From Pseudomonadota bacterium (lineage in GTDB: Bacteria; Pseudomonadota; Alphaproteobacteria; Caulobacterales; Caulobacteraceae): a stretch of DNA of 32,024 nt. The stretch's first letter is position 1; each line of letters starts with the position of its first letter. Made by a program: the position numbers and the translations under genes. Of this stretch, positions 23,515 to 31,126 are shown piece after piece. The notes under the pieces are model-generated. The model saw only the letters and a list, made by a program, of their open reading frames with translations. It was not told the origin of the DNA and searched no databases. The stretch covers positions 1-32,024 of the forward strand of contig JAEXKM010000160.1 of the NCBI GenBank assembly GCA_023445705.1, written 5' to 3'.

Positions 23515-24069
23515 ATGCCGGGCTTGAGAGAAGACGACGGCTACGACGATCAGGACGGCGCTGAAGCCTTTGACGAAGCCACCCTCGATGATCACGAAGA
23601 GGTCGCCGAGATGCGCACGTTCGAGGAACTGCCGGACCTCTTCGACGCCACCACCGCAGACGGTGATCGCGACGACGACGAAGCGCTGGCGCTGGACGCC
23701 GATGAGTTCGACGAAGACGCGTTCGACGACGCCGACCTGGAAGAAGACGACGAGCTTCACTACCGCGCCTCTGCCGAGGAAGACGACGAGGATCGCGACG
23801 ACGAGTTCGACGACGATCTGGTCGAGCCCGATTCGATCGACGGCCTCGACGAAGTGGCCGACGCCGACCTGGTCAGCGGCGGAGAGGACGATTTCACCAA
23901 CTTCCAGGCCAAGGCGGTGAGCGACGAGGACCTGCGCCGCATGGGTTATGCCGACGCTCCCGAAACCGACGACCGCGATGAAAAGGCCGAGCGGGCCCTG
24001 GAGATCGGGTTGGAGGGGACCTTCCCAGCCTCCGATCCGGTATCGGCCACGCGATCGCGCAAAAGGTGA
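23515..24069 (+). CDS. Highly acidic protein with C-terminal FPASDP motif
   Basis: 184 residues, extremely rich in Asp and Glu (runs such as DEDAFDDADLEEDDE) and very low in basic residues until the last segment. The end carries ERALEIGLEGTFPASDPVSATR, the short FPASDP motif seen at the C-termini of many small uncharacterised proteobacterial proteins. A good AGGAG (23502-23506) precedes the ATG by eight bases. The acidic part looks disordered. Function unknown. It follows flmG after 46 bases on the same strand and may be co-transcribed. Confidence 0.82.
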   Translation: MPGLREDDGYDDQDGAEAFDEATLDDHEEVAEMRTFEELPDLFDATTADGDRDDDEALALDADEFDEDAFDDADLEEDDELHYRASAEEDDEDRDDEFDDDLVEPDSIDGLDEVADADLVSGGEDDFTNFQAKAVSDEDLRRMGYADAPETDDRDEKAERALEIGLEGTFPASDPVSATRSRKR

Positions 24070-24208
24070 AGACTGCGTCGATTACGACAAAGACGGAGGA
24101 TTGCTGCTCAATCGGCTTGAATGTCGCGCTTGGCGCTTTAGTTTGGCCCCAGGTTGAAACATTTGTTCGAAAGCGGGCGACATTACAGGCCCGTCCCAGG
24201 GAGCGCGA

Positions 24209-25081
24209 ATGAGCCAGCGTTTTGAAGGCACCGACAATTACGTCGCCACGGAAGACCTGAAGGTCGCCGTCAACGCCGCGGTTGCGCTAGAACGGCCTCT
24301 GCTGATCAAGGGCGAGCCCGGCACCGGTAAGACGGTTCTGGCCTACGAGATCGCCAAGGCGCTCGACGCCGAACTGATCACTTGGCACATCAAGTCCACG
24401 ACGAAGGCCCAACAAGGCCTCTATGAATACGACGCCGTGACCCGACTGCGCGACAGCCAGCTCGGCGACGAGCGCGTCAAGGACGTCCGCAACTACATCA
24501 AGAAGGGCAAGCTCTGGGAGGCCTTCACCTCCGACAAGCGCCCTATCCTGCTGATCGACGAAATCGACAAGGCGGACATCGAATTCCCGAACGACCTCCT
24601 GCAGGAGCTCGATCGGATGGAATTCTACGTCTACGAGACCAACGAGACCATCAAGGCGGTCGTCCGCCCGATCGTCATCATCACCTCGAATAACGAGAAG
24701 GAACTGCCGGACGCTTTCCTGCGCCGCTGCTTCTTCCACTACATCCGCTTCCCCGACGCCGACACGATGAACGAGATCGTCGAGGTCCACTATCCGGGCA
24801 TCAAGCAGAAGCTGGTCGCCGAGGCGCTGCGCATCTTCTACGACATGCGCAAGGTCCCGGGCCTGAAGAAGAAGCCCTCCACGTCGGAGCTGCTGGACTG
24901 GCTGAAGCTGCTGATGGTCGAGGATATCGACGCGGCGGCGCTGGCCGAAAAGGACCCGACCAAGCTGATCCCGCCGCTGCATGGCGCGCTGCTGAAGAAC
25001 GAGCAGGACGTGCACCTGTTCGAGCGACTGGCCTTCCTGGCCCGCCGCGAAGGCGCAGGCTCCCGCCCCGGCCAGCAATAG
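24209..25081 (+). CDS. MoxR-type AAA+ ATPase
   Basis: 290-residue AAA+ ATPase of the MoxR/CoxD group, thought to act as a chaperone in assembling protein complexes. Walker A GEPGTGKT is at 35-42, Walker B ILLIDEIDKAD at about 112-122, followed by sensor 1 IVIITSNNEKELPDAFLRRCFF. The MoxR family's FPNDLLQELD segment replaces the usual arrangement. The start at 24209 has AGGGAGCG nearby. MoxR genes are usually followed by a VWA-domain (CoxE-like) partner. Here the next gene is an unrelated lipoprotein, so the partner must be elsewhere or absent. Confidence 0.93.
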   Translation: MSQRFEGTDNYVATEDLKVAVNAAVALERPLLIKGEPGTGKTVLAYEIAKALDAELITWHIKSTTKAQQGLYEYDAVTRLRDSQLGDERVKDVRNYIKKGKLWEAFTSDKRPILLIDEIDKADIEFPNDLLQELDRMEFYVYETNETIKAVVRPIVIITSNNEKELPDAFLRRCFFHYIRFPDADTMNEIVEVHYPGIKQKLVAEALRIFYDMRKVPGLKKKPSTSELLDWLKLLMVEDIDAAALAEKDPTKLIPPLHGALLKNEQDVHLFERLAFLARREGAGSRPGQQ

Positions 25082-25109
25082 GCTTACGGCGAATTCACTC
25101 GACCTTCTG

Positions 25110-25154
25110 ATGCGCTCCGATCACGTTCTTCGTGAACAGATCGGAGCGCATTTT
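25110..25154 (+). terminator. Large hairpin between moxR-type and lipoprotein genes
   Basis: Perfect 13-base arms (25110-25122 and 25139-25151, ATGCGCTCCGATC type) with a further small inner stem and followed by T's (25151-25154). It resembles a terminator for the ATPase gene. Its 3' arm contains GGAG, the likely ribosome binding site of the lipoprotein whose ATG is at 25156. Confidence 0.75.
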
Positions 25155-25155
25155 C

Positions 25156-25926
25156 ATGAAGATCACCCTCGCCATGGCGGCCACAGGCTTGCTGCTGACA
25201 GGGTGTGGCCAGAGCACCTCCTACTCCACCACCAAGCTCCACTGCCCGCCCGCACAGGGTGAGCTGACGCGCGTCAGCGTGTCGGGCGACGGCAAGACCT
25301 GCGCCTATCGGTCCGCGGACGGCGCCGAGGTGAGCCTGGAGCTGGTCCCGGTTTCGGGCGGCCCCGAAGCCACGCTCGCCAAGATCGAAACCGAACTTCG
25401 CGCCTCGCCCGGAGACGGAGGTTCGAACGCCTCTGACGTCACCGCCGCAATCGCCGATGCGGCCAGGGTGAAGGCCGATCTCGCCGCGATCTCAGCCGAG
25501 GTGGCCCGCGTGCAGGCCGAGGCGAACCGCGACGCGGGCGTCAACATCTCGATCATCGGCGACAAACAGGGCGGCGACAGCATCGACCTGCCGGGCGTTC
25601 ACATCTCGGAGAATGGCGACGGCGGCAAGGTCCGCATCGGCCCGCTGAAGGTCGACTCCGACGGCGACGACACCACTGTGAACATCTATCGCGACGTGCG
25701 CATGCGTGGCGAGGCGCTGTCCCCCGAGAAGCGGGGCCTGCGCGCCACCTTCATCTACACGGGCAAGGATCTGCCCTCAGGCTATCGCTATATCGGCTAC
25801 GAAGCCGGCGGGCCCAAGAGCGGCCCCCTGACCGTGGCCAAGGTCCGCTCGAAGATCGGTGCGAAGTCCGGAGACGACATCAATCACGACGTCCAGGACC
25901 TCGTTCGCCGGAACGGGGGCGTCTAG
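25156..25926 (+). CDS. Hypothetical lipoprotein with coiled segment
   Basis: 256 residues, family not recognised. A signal peptide MKITLAMAATGLLLTGCG ends in lipobox LTGC (Cys17). A segment with CPPAQGELTRVSVSGDGKTCAYRSADG may hold a disulphide. An Ala/Lys/Glu-rich helix (about 100-135) is followed by glycine/aspartate-rich repeats of the type INISIIGDKQGGDSIDLPG and KVRIGPLKVDSDGDD. The end is basic-acidic mixed. The ATG at 25156 is taken as start because the signal peptide begins there. The upstream hairpin covers its ribosome binding site. Confidence 0.78.
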   Translation: MKITLAMAATGLLLTGCGQSTSYSTTKLHCPPAQGELTRVSVSGDGKTCAYRSADGAEVSLELVPVSGGPEATLAKIETELRASPGDGGSNASDVTAAIADAARVKADLAAISAEVARVQAEANRDAGVNISIIGDKQGGDSIDLPGVHISENGDGGKVRIGPLKVDSDGDDTTVNIYRDVRMRGEALSPEKRGLRATFIYTGKDLPSGYRYIGYEAGGPKSGPLTVAKVRSKIGAKSGDDINHDVQDLVRRNGGV

Positions 25927-25928
25927 GC

Positions 25929-26303
25929 TCAGGCCTGCTGTTGGACCTCGACGACCTTGTAGGTCAGCGGGCGGCCGTCCTCATCGGTGACGGTGACGTA
26001 CTCACCAACTGAGAAGCGGTGCTCGCCCAGGCGGTGGACGGGCTCGTCGTCGGCCTCGTCGCCATCGTCATAGTCGAAGAACCAGCGCGCGCCGCGCCGG
26101 GCCAGCCGGCCGTCCGCGGCGTCCTCGTCAGGGGCGAAGCGCCGCACCACGCACTCGGCCTTCGCCTTGGCGTAGGCGCTTTCGTCGAGCATCCCATCGG
26201 CGGTCAAAGGCGCCGTCAGGACATAGCCGCGGTGATCGTCACCCCCCGCAAACTCGGTCCCCGGATTGCGGGCAAGCCGCATGACGATGCGCGATAGGTT
26301 CAT
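25929..26303 (-). CDS. Small hypothetical protein
   Basis: 124 residues, family not recognised. It opens with NLSRIVMRLARNPGTEFAGGDDHRGYVL and has a charged Asp-rich middle (FDYDDGDEADDEP). It ends with VGEYVTVTDEDGRPLTYKVVEVQQ, which looks like a small beta-rich barrel-like end. AGAGGT lies seven bases before the ATG at 26303. It follows the universal stress gene by 17 bases and may be co-transcribed with it, which hints at a stress-related role but does not show it. Confidence 0.72.
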   Translation of the reverse strand: MNLSRIVMRLARNPGTEFAGGDDHRGYVLTAPLTADGMLDESAYAKAKAECVVRRFAPDEDAADGRLARRGARWFFDYDDGDEADDEPVHRLGEHRFSVGEYVTVTDEDGRPLTYKVVEVQQQA

Positions 26304-26320
26304 GACCTGCACCTCTGAGA

Positions 26321-27133
26321 TCAGTGGGAAAGAAACAGGGAGGGCTGCTCCGCCGACAGCAGGGTCCGCGTCGTGCCGCCGAAGATGAACTCCTGCAGCC
26401 GCGGGTGGCCAAACGCGCCGGCGACCAGGATCCCAGCCCCCGCCTTGCTGGCGGCGTAGAGCAGGAGCGGCGCAGCGTCGCCGCTGTCGGGCAAGATATC
26501 CACCTCCGCCCTCACCCCACGGGCCGCGTAATAGGACTGCAGGCGATGGGGATCGAAGCTGCGGGATGTCGCCTTGGGCGCGGCGAGGATCACCACGCTC
26601 GAAGCCTTCTCCAGCAGGGGCATGGCCAGGCGCGCAGCGCGCGAGGCCTCCTTGCCGCCATCCCAGGCGACCGCAATCGGACCACCGACCGCGAAACCTT
26701 CACGAGCGACCAGCACAGGACGCTGCTCGTCGGCGACCATCTGTTGGAACGCCTCGGCCAGGGGCCCGCGGCCCCGCGCCGAGTCATGGCCAAACACGAC
26801 CACGTCCGAAAGCCGACTCTCGGCCGAGAGCCCCGCCCAGACCGGCGTCTGCAGAGAGACGAACTGCGCCTTGTGATAGCTTACCGCCTGCATGGCGGCG
26901 GCGGCGGCCCGCTCGCCGGCGGCGGCGGCCTCCTTGAGGGACTCCAAAGCCGTCGTCTGAACGCCGCCCAGGAAGCCTTCTCCCATCCACGGCATCACGT
27001 CGGCCACGTCGGCCGGCGTATAGACGCCAGCCAGTTCAGCGCCGAACGGTTCGGCGAGCTTGGCTCCGGCGGCGATGACCGTCCGGTCGCCTTCCCCACC
27101 GCATAGCGGCGCCATGATCCTAGCCCAACTCAT
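26321..27133 (-). CDS. Universal stress protein, two UspA domains
   Basis: 270 residues with tandem UspA domains: the first (about 1-140) opens with SWARIMAPLCGGEGDRTVIAAGAKLAEPFGAELAG, the second (about 150-270) has PIAVAWDGGKEASRAARLAMPLL. The second half shows GAFGHPRLQEFIFGGTTRTLL, the G-2x-G-9x-G-like nucleotide region. AAAGGA precedes the ATG at 27133. It diverges from the HD gene. A near-FixK/FNR-like site lies about 56 bases upstream of its start. Confidence 0.92.
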   Translation of the reverse strand: MSWARIMAPLCGGEGDRTVIAAGAKLAEPFGAELAGVYTPADVADVMPWMGEGFLGGVQTTALESLKEAAAAGERAAAAAMQAVSYHKAQFVSLQTPVWAGLSAESRLSDVVVFGHDSARGRGPLAEAFQQMVADEQRPVLVAREGFAVGGPIAVAWDGGKEASRAARLAMPLLEKASSVVILAAPKATSRSFDPHRLQSYYAARGVRAEVDILPDSGDAAPLLLYAASKAGAGILVAGAFGHPRLQEFIFGGTTRTLLSAEQPSLFLSH

Positions 27134-27247
27134 CGCGCGTCCTTTCTAAAGCCATTCGCAGACTGGAGCCTGGGGCGCTTGCCGTGCATTGATCTTTGAC
27201 AAGTCCTGGTTCAGTTCACGACCTTGGCTGTGAAGAGGAACGCATCT

Positions 27248-27898
27248 GTGACAAAAGGGCTGCGTTCATCGCGCAAGGAACCTCGAGCATGGCAGCGGAT
27301 GCTGTCAGGGCGCCGGCTCGACCTGCTCGACCCCTCCCCTATGGACATCGAGATCGAGGACATCGCCCATGGCTTGGCCAGGGTCGCCCGGTGGAATGGC
27401 CAGACGGTGGGCGAACATGCTTTCTCGGTGGCTCAGCACTCGGTCGTCGTCGAAGAGATCTGCGCCCACATCCAGCCGACCCTGGAGCCGAAATGGCGAC
27501 TGGCGGCGCTGCTGCACGACGCCTCGGAGTACGTGATCGGCGACATGATCAGCCCATTCAAGGCCGCGCTGGGCGTCGACTACAAGAAATTCGAGGAGCG
27601 GCTGGAAGCGGCGATCCATATCCGCTTCGGCATTCCCGCAAAGGCGCCGGCCGCGATCAAGAAGCTAATCAAGCAGGCCGACCGGGCCTGCGCCTTCTTC
27701 GAGGCGACACAACTGGCCGGATTCACGCATGCCGAGGCCCTGGAGTTCTTCGGAGAGCCACCGGCCGGTTACGTCCTGGCCATCGAACTGTTGTCTCCCG
27801 CCCAGGCGCAATCTCGTTACATTCAGCGCTACAATGTTCTTTCGGAGGCTGCGGGATTCGCCGCGACGTCGTCCGACGCGGCGTTCGACACCGAGTAG
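27248..27898 (+). CDS. YfbR-like HD-domain phosphohydrolase
   Basis: 216 residues. The metal-binding HD superfamily pattern is seen: GEHAFSVAQHS (His57, His64), then ALLHDASEYVIGDM (His90-Asp91), and a later Asp in KQADRACAFFEAT. The layout is close to that of YfbR-type 5'-nucleotidases, although the substrate is not certain. The start GTG 27248 is chosen because AAGAGGAA stands seven bases ahead; an in-frame TTG at 27224 would add eight residues. It is the first gene of a tight trio with a phosphatase-like gene (4-base gap) and an NrtR-like gene. Confidence 0.87.
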   Translation: MTKGLRSSRKEPRAWQRMLSGRRLDLLDPSPMDIEIEDIAHGLARVARWNGQTVGEHAFSVAQHSVVVEEICAHIQPTLEPKWRLAALLHDASEYVIGDMISPFKAALGVDYKKFEERLEAAIHIRFGIPAKAPAAIKKLIKQADRACAFFEATQLAGFTHAEALEFFGEPPAGYVLAIELLSPAQAQSRYIQRYNVLSEAAGFAATSSDAAFDTE

Positions 27899-27902
27899 GA
27901 CA

Positions 27903-28415
27903 ATGACTTTCATCGTTTGCGGCTTGGCCGAAGTACCCGCTCTGATCGCCTCGCGCGCGCCCTCGCACCTGGTCACCCTGCTGGACGCCGCCAGCATGAT
28001 CGAGACGCCCGAAAGCTTCACCTCGGACCGCCACCTCAGGATTTCGGTGAACGACATCGCCGAGCCCATGGAAGGACTGATCCTGCCCAGCGAGGACATC
28101 GTCCACCGCCTGTTGGCCTTCGGGCGGGGCTGGGACGCCAGCGCCCCGATGATCGTCCACTGCTGGGCCGGCATCAGCCGCTCCAGCGCCAGCGCCTTCG
28201 TCCTGGCCTGTGACCGCAATCCGCACGCCGACGAGCTGACCATCGCCATGGGCATGCGGCAGGCGGCCAAGCACGCCTATCCAAACCGCCGCATCGTGGC
28301 CATCGCCGACGACGTGCTGGGCCGGCGCGGGCGGATGGTCGACGCCGTCGAAGCGATGGGTGACTACGAGTATTCAGGCGTGGGAGCTCCATTCGAGCTG
28401 GCGGCGACCTACTGA
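27903..28415 (+). CDS. Protein-tyrosine-phosphatase-like protein
   Basis: 170 residues with the C-x5-R active-site loop HCWAGISRSSAS (Cys87, Arg93) of the cysteine phosphatase superfamily. The segment before it (LVTLLDAASM..HLRISVNDI) resembles the small dual-specificity phosphatase-like group. Whether it removes phosphate from protein or from a nucleotide-linked substrate is unknown. It starts four bases after the HD gene and overlaps the next gene by one base (TGATG). Confidence 0.85.
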   Translation: MTFIVCGLAEVPALIASRAPSHLVTLLDAASMIETPESFTSDRHLRISVNDIAEPMEGLILPSEDIVHRLLAFGRGWDASAPMIVHCWAGISRSSASAFVLACDRNPHADELTIAMGMRQAAKHAYPNRRIVAIADDVLGRRGRMVDAVEAMGDYEYSGVGAPFELAATY

Positions 28416-29371
28416 TGAGCACGTCGACCGTCGTCATCGGCCTGTCGGCGGTGGTGGTCGCCGTTCGCGACGGCGACGCCGTCGTGCTGACGGTCAGGCC
28501 GGACGGTCACCCTGCCAGCCTGCCGTTCGGGCCGTTCGATCCCGACGGCGACCGCACCTTCGAGTTGGCGTTGCGCGCCTTCGTGACCGCCCAGACGCGC
28601 TTTGAACTCGGCTATGTCGAGCAGCTCTACACCTTCGGGGACAAGGGCCGCGACGCGCCGGTGGCGGACATGGGTGACGGCTCGGGCGCCGAGCGGGTGA
28701 TCTCCGTGGGCTATCTCGGCCTTGCGCCCTCGCCGGTCGATACGGCGGCGCCGGACACCGGCTGGGCCGCCTGGGCCCGGTTCTTCCCGTACGAGGATTG
28801 GCGGCAGGGCCGCCCCCTGGCTCTCGACGAGATCGAGCCGGCCTTGCGCCGATGGGCCGCTGGACGTCCGGAGAAACTCGGCCGCGCACGCCTGCTGTTC
28901 GCGCTCGACGACGCGCCCTGGAACGAAGAGCGGGTGCTGGAGCGCTATGAGCTGCTCTATGAGGCCGGGCTCGCCCCCGAAGCGACGCGCGATCGCGGAG
29001 AAGGCCCCTGCACGCCCAGCGAGACGCTCGTGGCCGCACTGGGAGAGCCGATGATCTCGGATCACCGCCGCATCCTGGCGACCGCCCTCTCCCGCCTGCG
29101 TGGCAAGCTGAAGTATCGGCCCGTGGTGTTCGAGCTCATGCCCGAGGCCTTCACGCTCTCGGCGCTCCAGCGCACGGTCGAGGCGATCGCCGGGGTCGCT
29201 CTGCACAAGCAGAACTTCCGGCGCGCCTTGGAGCGGGCCGAACTGGTGGAGGGCCTTGGCCGGGTCGACGCCGACACCGGGGGCCGCCCGGCGGAGCTGT
29301 TCCGGTTCAGGCGTGAAACCCTCAGCGCCCGGCCGGTTTCGGGCCTCGCGCTGCCACTTCTGCGGGAGTAG
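28415..29371 (+). CDS. NrtR-like NAD-responsive regulator (degenerate Nudix plus winged helix)
   Basis: 318 residues. The N-terminal half (about 1-200) is a Nudix-like fold, but the catalytic box (REUxEE) is not present: the corresponding helix reads LALRAFVTAQTRFELGY, without the metal-binding glutamates. YVEQLYTFGDKGRD follows as in NrtR proteins. The C-terminal winged helix (about 225-318) has LRGKLKYRPVVFELMPEAFTLSALQRTVEAI and NFRRALER, the NrtR DNA-binding part. NrtR proteins sense ADP-ribose and control NAD synthesis genes. Length is greater than usual. It overlaps the preceding phosphatase-like gene by one base. Confidence 0.86.
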   Translation: MSTSTVVIGLSAVVVAVRDGDAVVLTVRPDGHPASLPFGPFDPDGDRTFELALRAFVTAQTRFELGYVEQLYTFGDKGRDAPVADMGDGSGAERVISVGYLGLAPSPVDTAAPDTGWAAWARFFPYEDWRQGRPLALDEIEPALRRWAAGRPEKLGRARLLFALDDAPWNEERVLERYELLYEAGLAPEATRDRGEGPCTPSETLVAALGEPMISDHRRILATALSRLRGKLKYRPVVFELMPEAFTLSALQRTVEAIAGVALHKQNFRRALERAELVEGLGRVDADTGGRPAELFRFRRETLSARPVSGLALPLLRE

Positions 29372-29440
29372 CATCCGGCACTTTAAACCTGCGCGGAAAA
29401 CGCCCACTCTCTCCTCAAAGATAAATGGGGAGGAAGGTTC

Positions 29441-30649
29441 ATGGCTGGCCCATGGAATATCGTGGAGACCTCGGCGTTCGATCCGGTCGCCAGGGTCGAT
29501 CCGCACGGACGCCTGAAGGACCTCCGAGAGCAGTGCCCGGTGCTGCGGGACGAGCCGGTCAAGACCTGGCTCCTGACCCGCTATGGCGACGTCCGCGAGA
29601 CGGTCAACGACCGCAGCCTCTGGCGCCATTGGAGCCATTCGGAGGAAGGCGCCCTGCTTCGCCGCATGGACGACGGCGAAGACCCCAAGCGCGTCGACAG
29701 CATCCTCTCTCTGGACGAGCCCGATCACTCCCGCGTGCGTCTTCCGCTCGCCAAGGCCTTCTATGCGCGCATCAACGCCATGAAGCCGCAGATCGAGGCG
29801 ATCATCGACGAGGTGATCGACGAAGCTCCGACCGACCGACCGTTCGACCTGATCTCCGAGGTCGCGATCCCGATCCCAATCCTGGTGATCGCGACCATCC
29901 TGGGCGTCGAGCGCGACCGATTCCGCGAGTTTCGCGCATGGTCGGAGGCATCCATCCTTGGGCTCAACCCGCTGCGCACGCCTGAAGAGACCGAGCGGAT
30001 GACCTGGGGCTCGGCCATGCTTACCGAGTATTTCACCGAGCTGATGGCTGCGCGCCGAGCGACGCCGGCCGACGACCTGATCACCGACATGGTCAAGCTG
30101 CAGCAGGACGGCGCGCCGCTGGCTGACGAGGAGGTGCGGGTCAACCTCTCGGCCCTGCTCATCGGCGGCAACCTGACCACCACGGACCTGATCGGCAACG
30201 GCGTCTGGCTGCTGCTGAACCATCCGGAGCAACTTGCCCTGCTCAAGGCCGACCAGAGCCTGGCCGCGGCGACCGTCGAGGAAATCCTGCGCTATGAATC
30301 GCCGGTGGCCATCACCAACCGGGTCGTGTCGGAACCGCGTGAAGTCGGGGGCTGCCCGATGCAGCCGCACCATTCGGTGATCACGTCCCTGCATGCCGCC
30401 AACCGCGATCCGGAGGTCTTCGAAGACCCGGACCGGTTCGACATCACGCGAAAGCATGCGCCCCATGTCGCGTTCGGCGGCGGCGCCCACATCTGCATCG
30501 GCGCGCCTCTGGCTCGGATCGAGGCCAAGCAGGCCCTGGTGCGCCTCTTCGCAAGGTTCCCGGACCTGAAGCTCGCCAAGGACGAGCCGCCGACCTGGCG
30601 CGCCCTACCCTTCTTTCGCGGGATGGAGGCCCTCTGGGTTCAGGCCTGA
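29441..30649 (+). CDS. Cytochrome P450
   Basis: 402-residue soluble bacterial P450 using a haem-thiolate centre for oxidation with redox partners. Haem-binding motif FGGGAHICIGAPLAR is near residue 345, the ExxR is EEILRYESPV, and the proximal PERF-like region is DPDRFDITR. The I-helix reads LLIGGNLTTTDLIGNG, in which the usual acid before TT (A/G-G-x-D/E-T) is Leu. GGGGAGGAAGG stands before the ATG at 29441. No ferredoxin or reductase gene is beside it. Substrate unknown. Confidence 0.94.
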   Translation: MAGPWNIVETSAFDPVARVDPHGRLKDLREQCPVLRDEPVKTWLLTRYGDVRETVNDRSLWRHWSHSEEGALLRRMDDGEDPKRVDSILSLDEPDHSRVRLPLAKAFYARINAMKPQIEAIIDEVIDEAPTDRPFDLISEVAIPIPILVIATILGVERDRFREFRAWSEASILGLNPLRTPEETERMTWGSAMLTEYFTELMAARRATPADDLITDMVKLQQDGAPLADEEVRVNLSALLIGGNLTTTDLIGNGVWLLLNHPEQLALLKADQSLAAATVEEILRYESPVAITNRVVSEPREVGGCPMQPHHSVITSLHAANRDPEVFEDPDRFDITRKHAPHVAFGGGAHICIGAPLARIEAKQALVRLFARFPDLKLAKDEPPTWRALPFFRGMEALWVQA

Positions 30650-30659
30650 CGATCTGCGA

Positions 30660-31061
30660 CTAGGCCGCCCGCTTGTCGGGCTCTGGCTCGGGCGGCCAAC
30701 CCTGAAGCGCGAGCCGGGCCTCCGGCGCGGAGACGTCCGAAAGATCGAGACGGACCACGCCGTCCTTGAAGCTGGATGCGACCGCCTGCGCCCAGGGGAT
30801 GTGGCGGGCGACATAGCTGTCGCCAGCCTCGCACAGCACGAGCGCCGCGGCGCCCGACTTGGCCAGGGCGCCCCGGCCGTCCACCGCAACCCAGATCTGT
30901 TCGAGCGAGCGGGTGGGAAACGCCGACTGCAGCAGTGCGCGCGCACGCTCGTCAGACAGGGGAGATAACGGTTTGGCCATCTTGGCCCAGAAGGCGACGC
31001 CGAGCAGGCCGGCCAGGGCCGCGGCGGTTGCGGCTACCTGGATGATGATCGATTGAGACAC
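30660..31061 (-). CDS. Small membrane-anchored hypothetical protein
   Basis: 133 residues, family not recognised. One N-terminal hydrophobic helix (about 5-26) is followed by a soluble part with LSDERARALLQSAFPTRSLEQIWVAVDGRGALAKSG and a proline/acidic tail. The start is GTG at 31061 with GGGAGGA about eight bases ahead. It converges with the P450 gene, with only 10 bases between the stops. It lies downstream of the dedA-type gene on the same strand (65-base gap). Confidence 0.75.
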   Translation of the reverse strand: MSQSIIIQVAATAAALAGLLGVAFWAKMAKPLSPLSDERARALLQSAFPTRSLEQIWVAVDGRGALAKSGAAALVLCEAGDSYVARHIPWAQAVASSFKDGVVRLDLSDVSAPEARLALQGWPPEPEPDKRAA

Positions 31062-31126
31062 ACACTGTCCTCCCGGCCCTAAGCCTCGACCGCTGGCGCG
31101 AAGGCGTCAAGCACGCAAGGCTGGCG

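Noticed and set aside
22194..23516. 440-codon minus-strand frame opposite flmG
   Set aside because: Antisense shadow: no domain, and the plus-strand frame has clear TPR and glycosyltransferase motifs.
28409..30490. 693-codon minus-strand frame across the NrtR-like and P450 genes
   Set aside because: It spans two well-supported genes on the other strand and has Arg/Gly/His-rich shadow composition with no recognisable domain.
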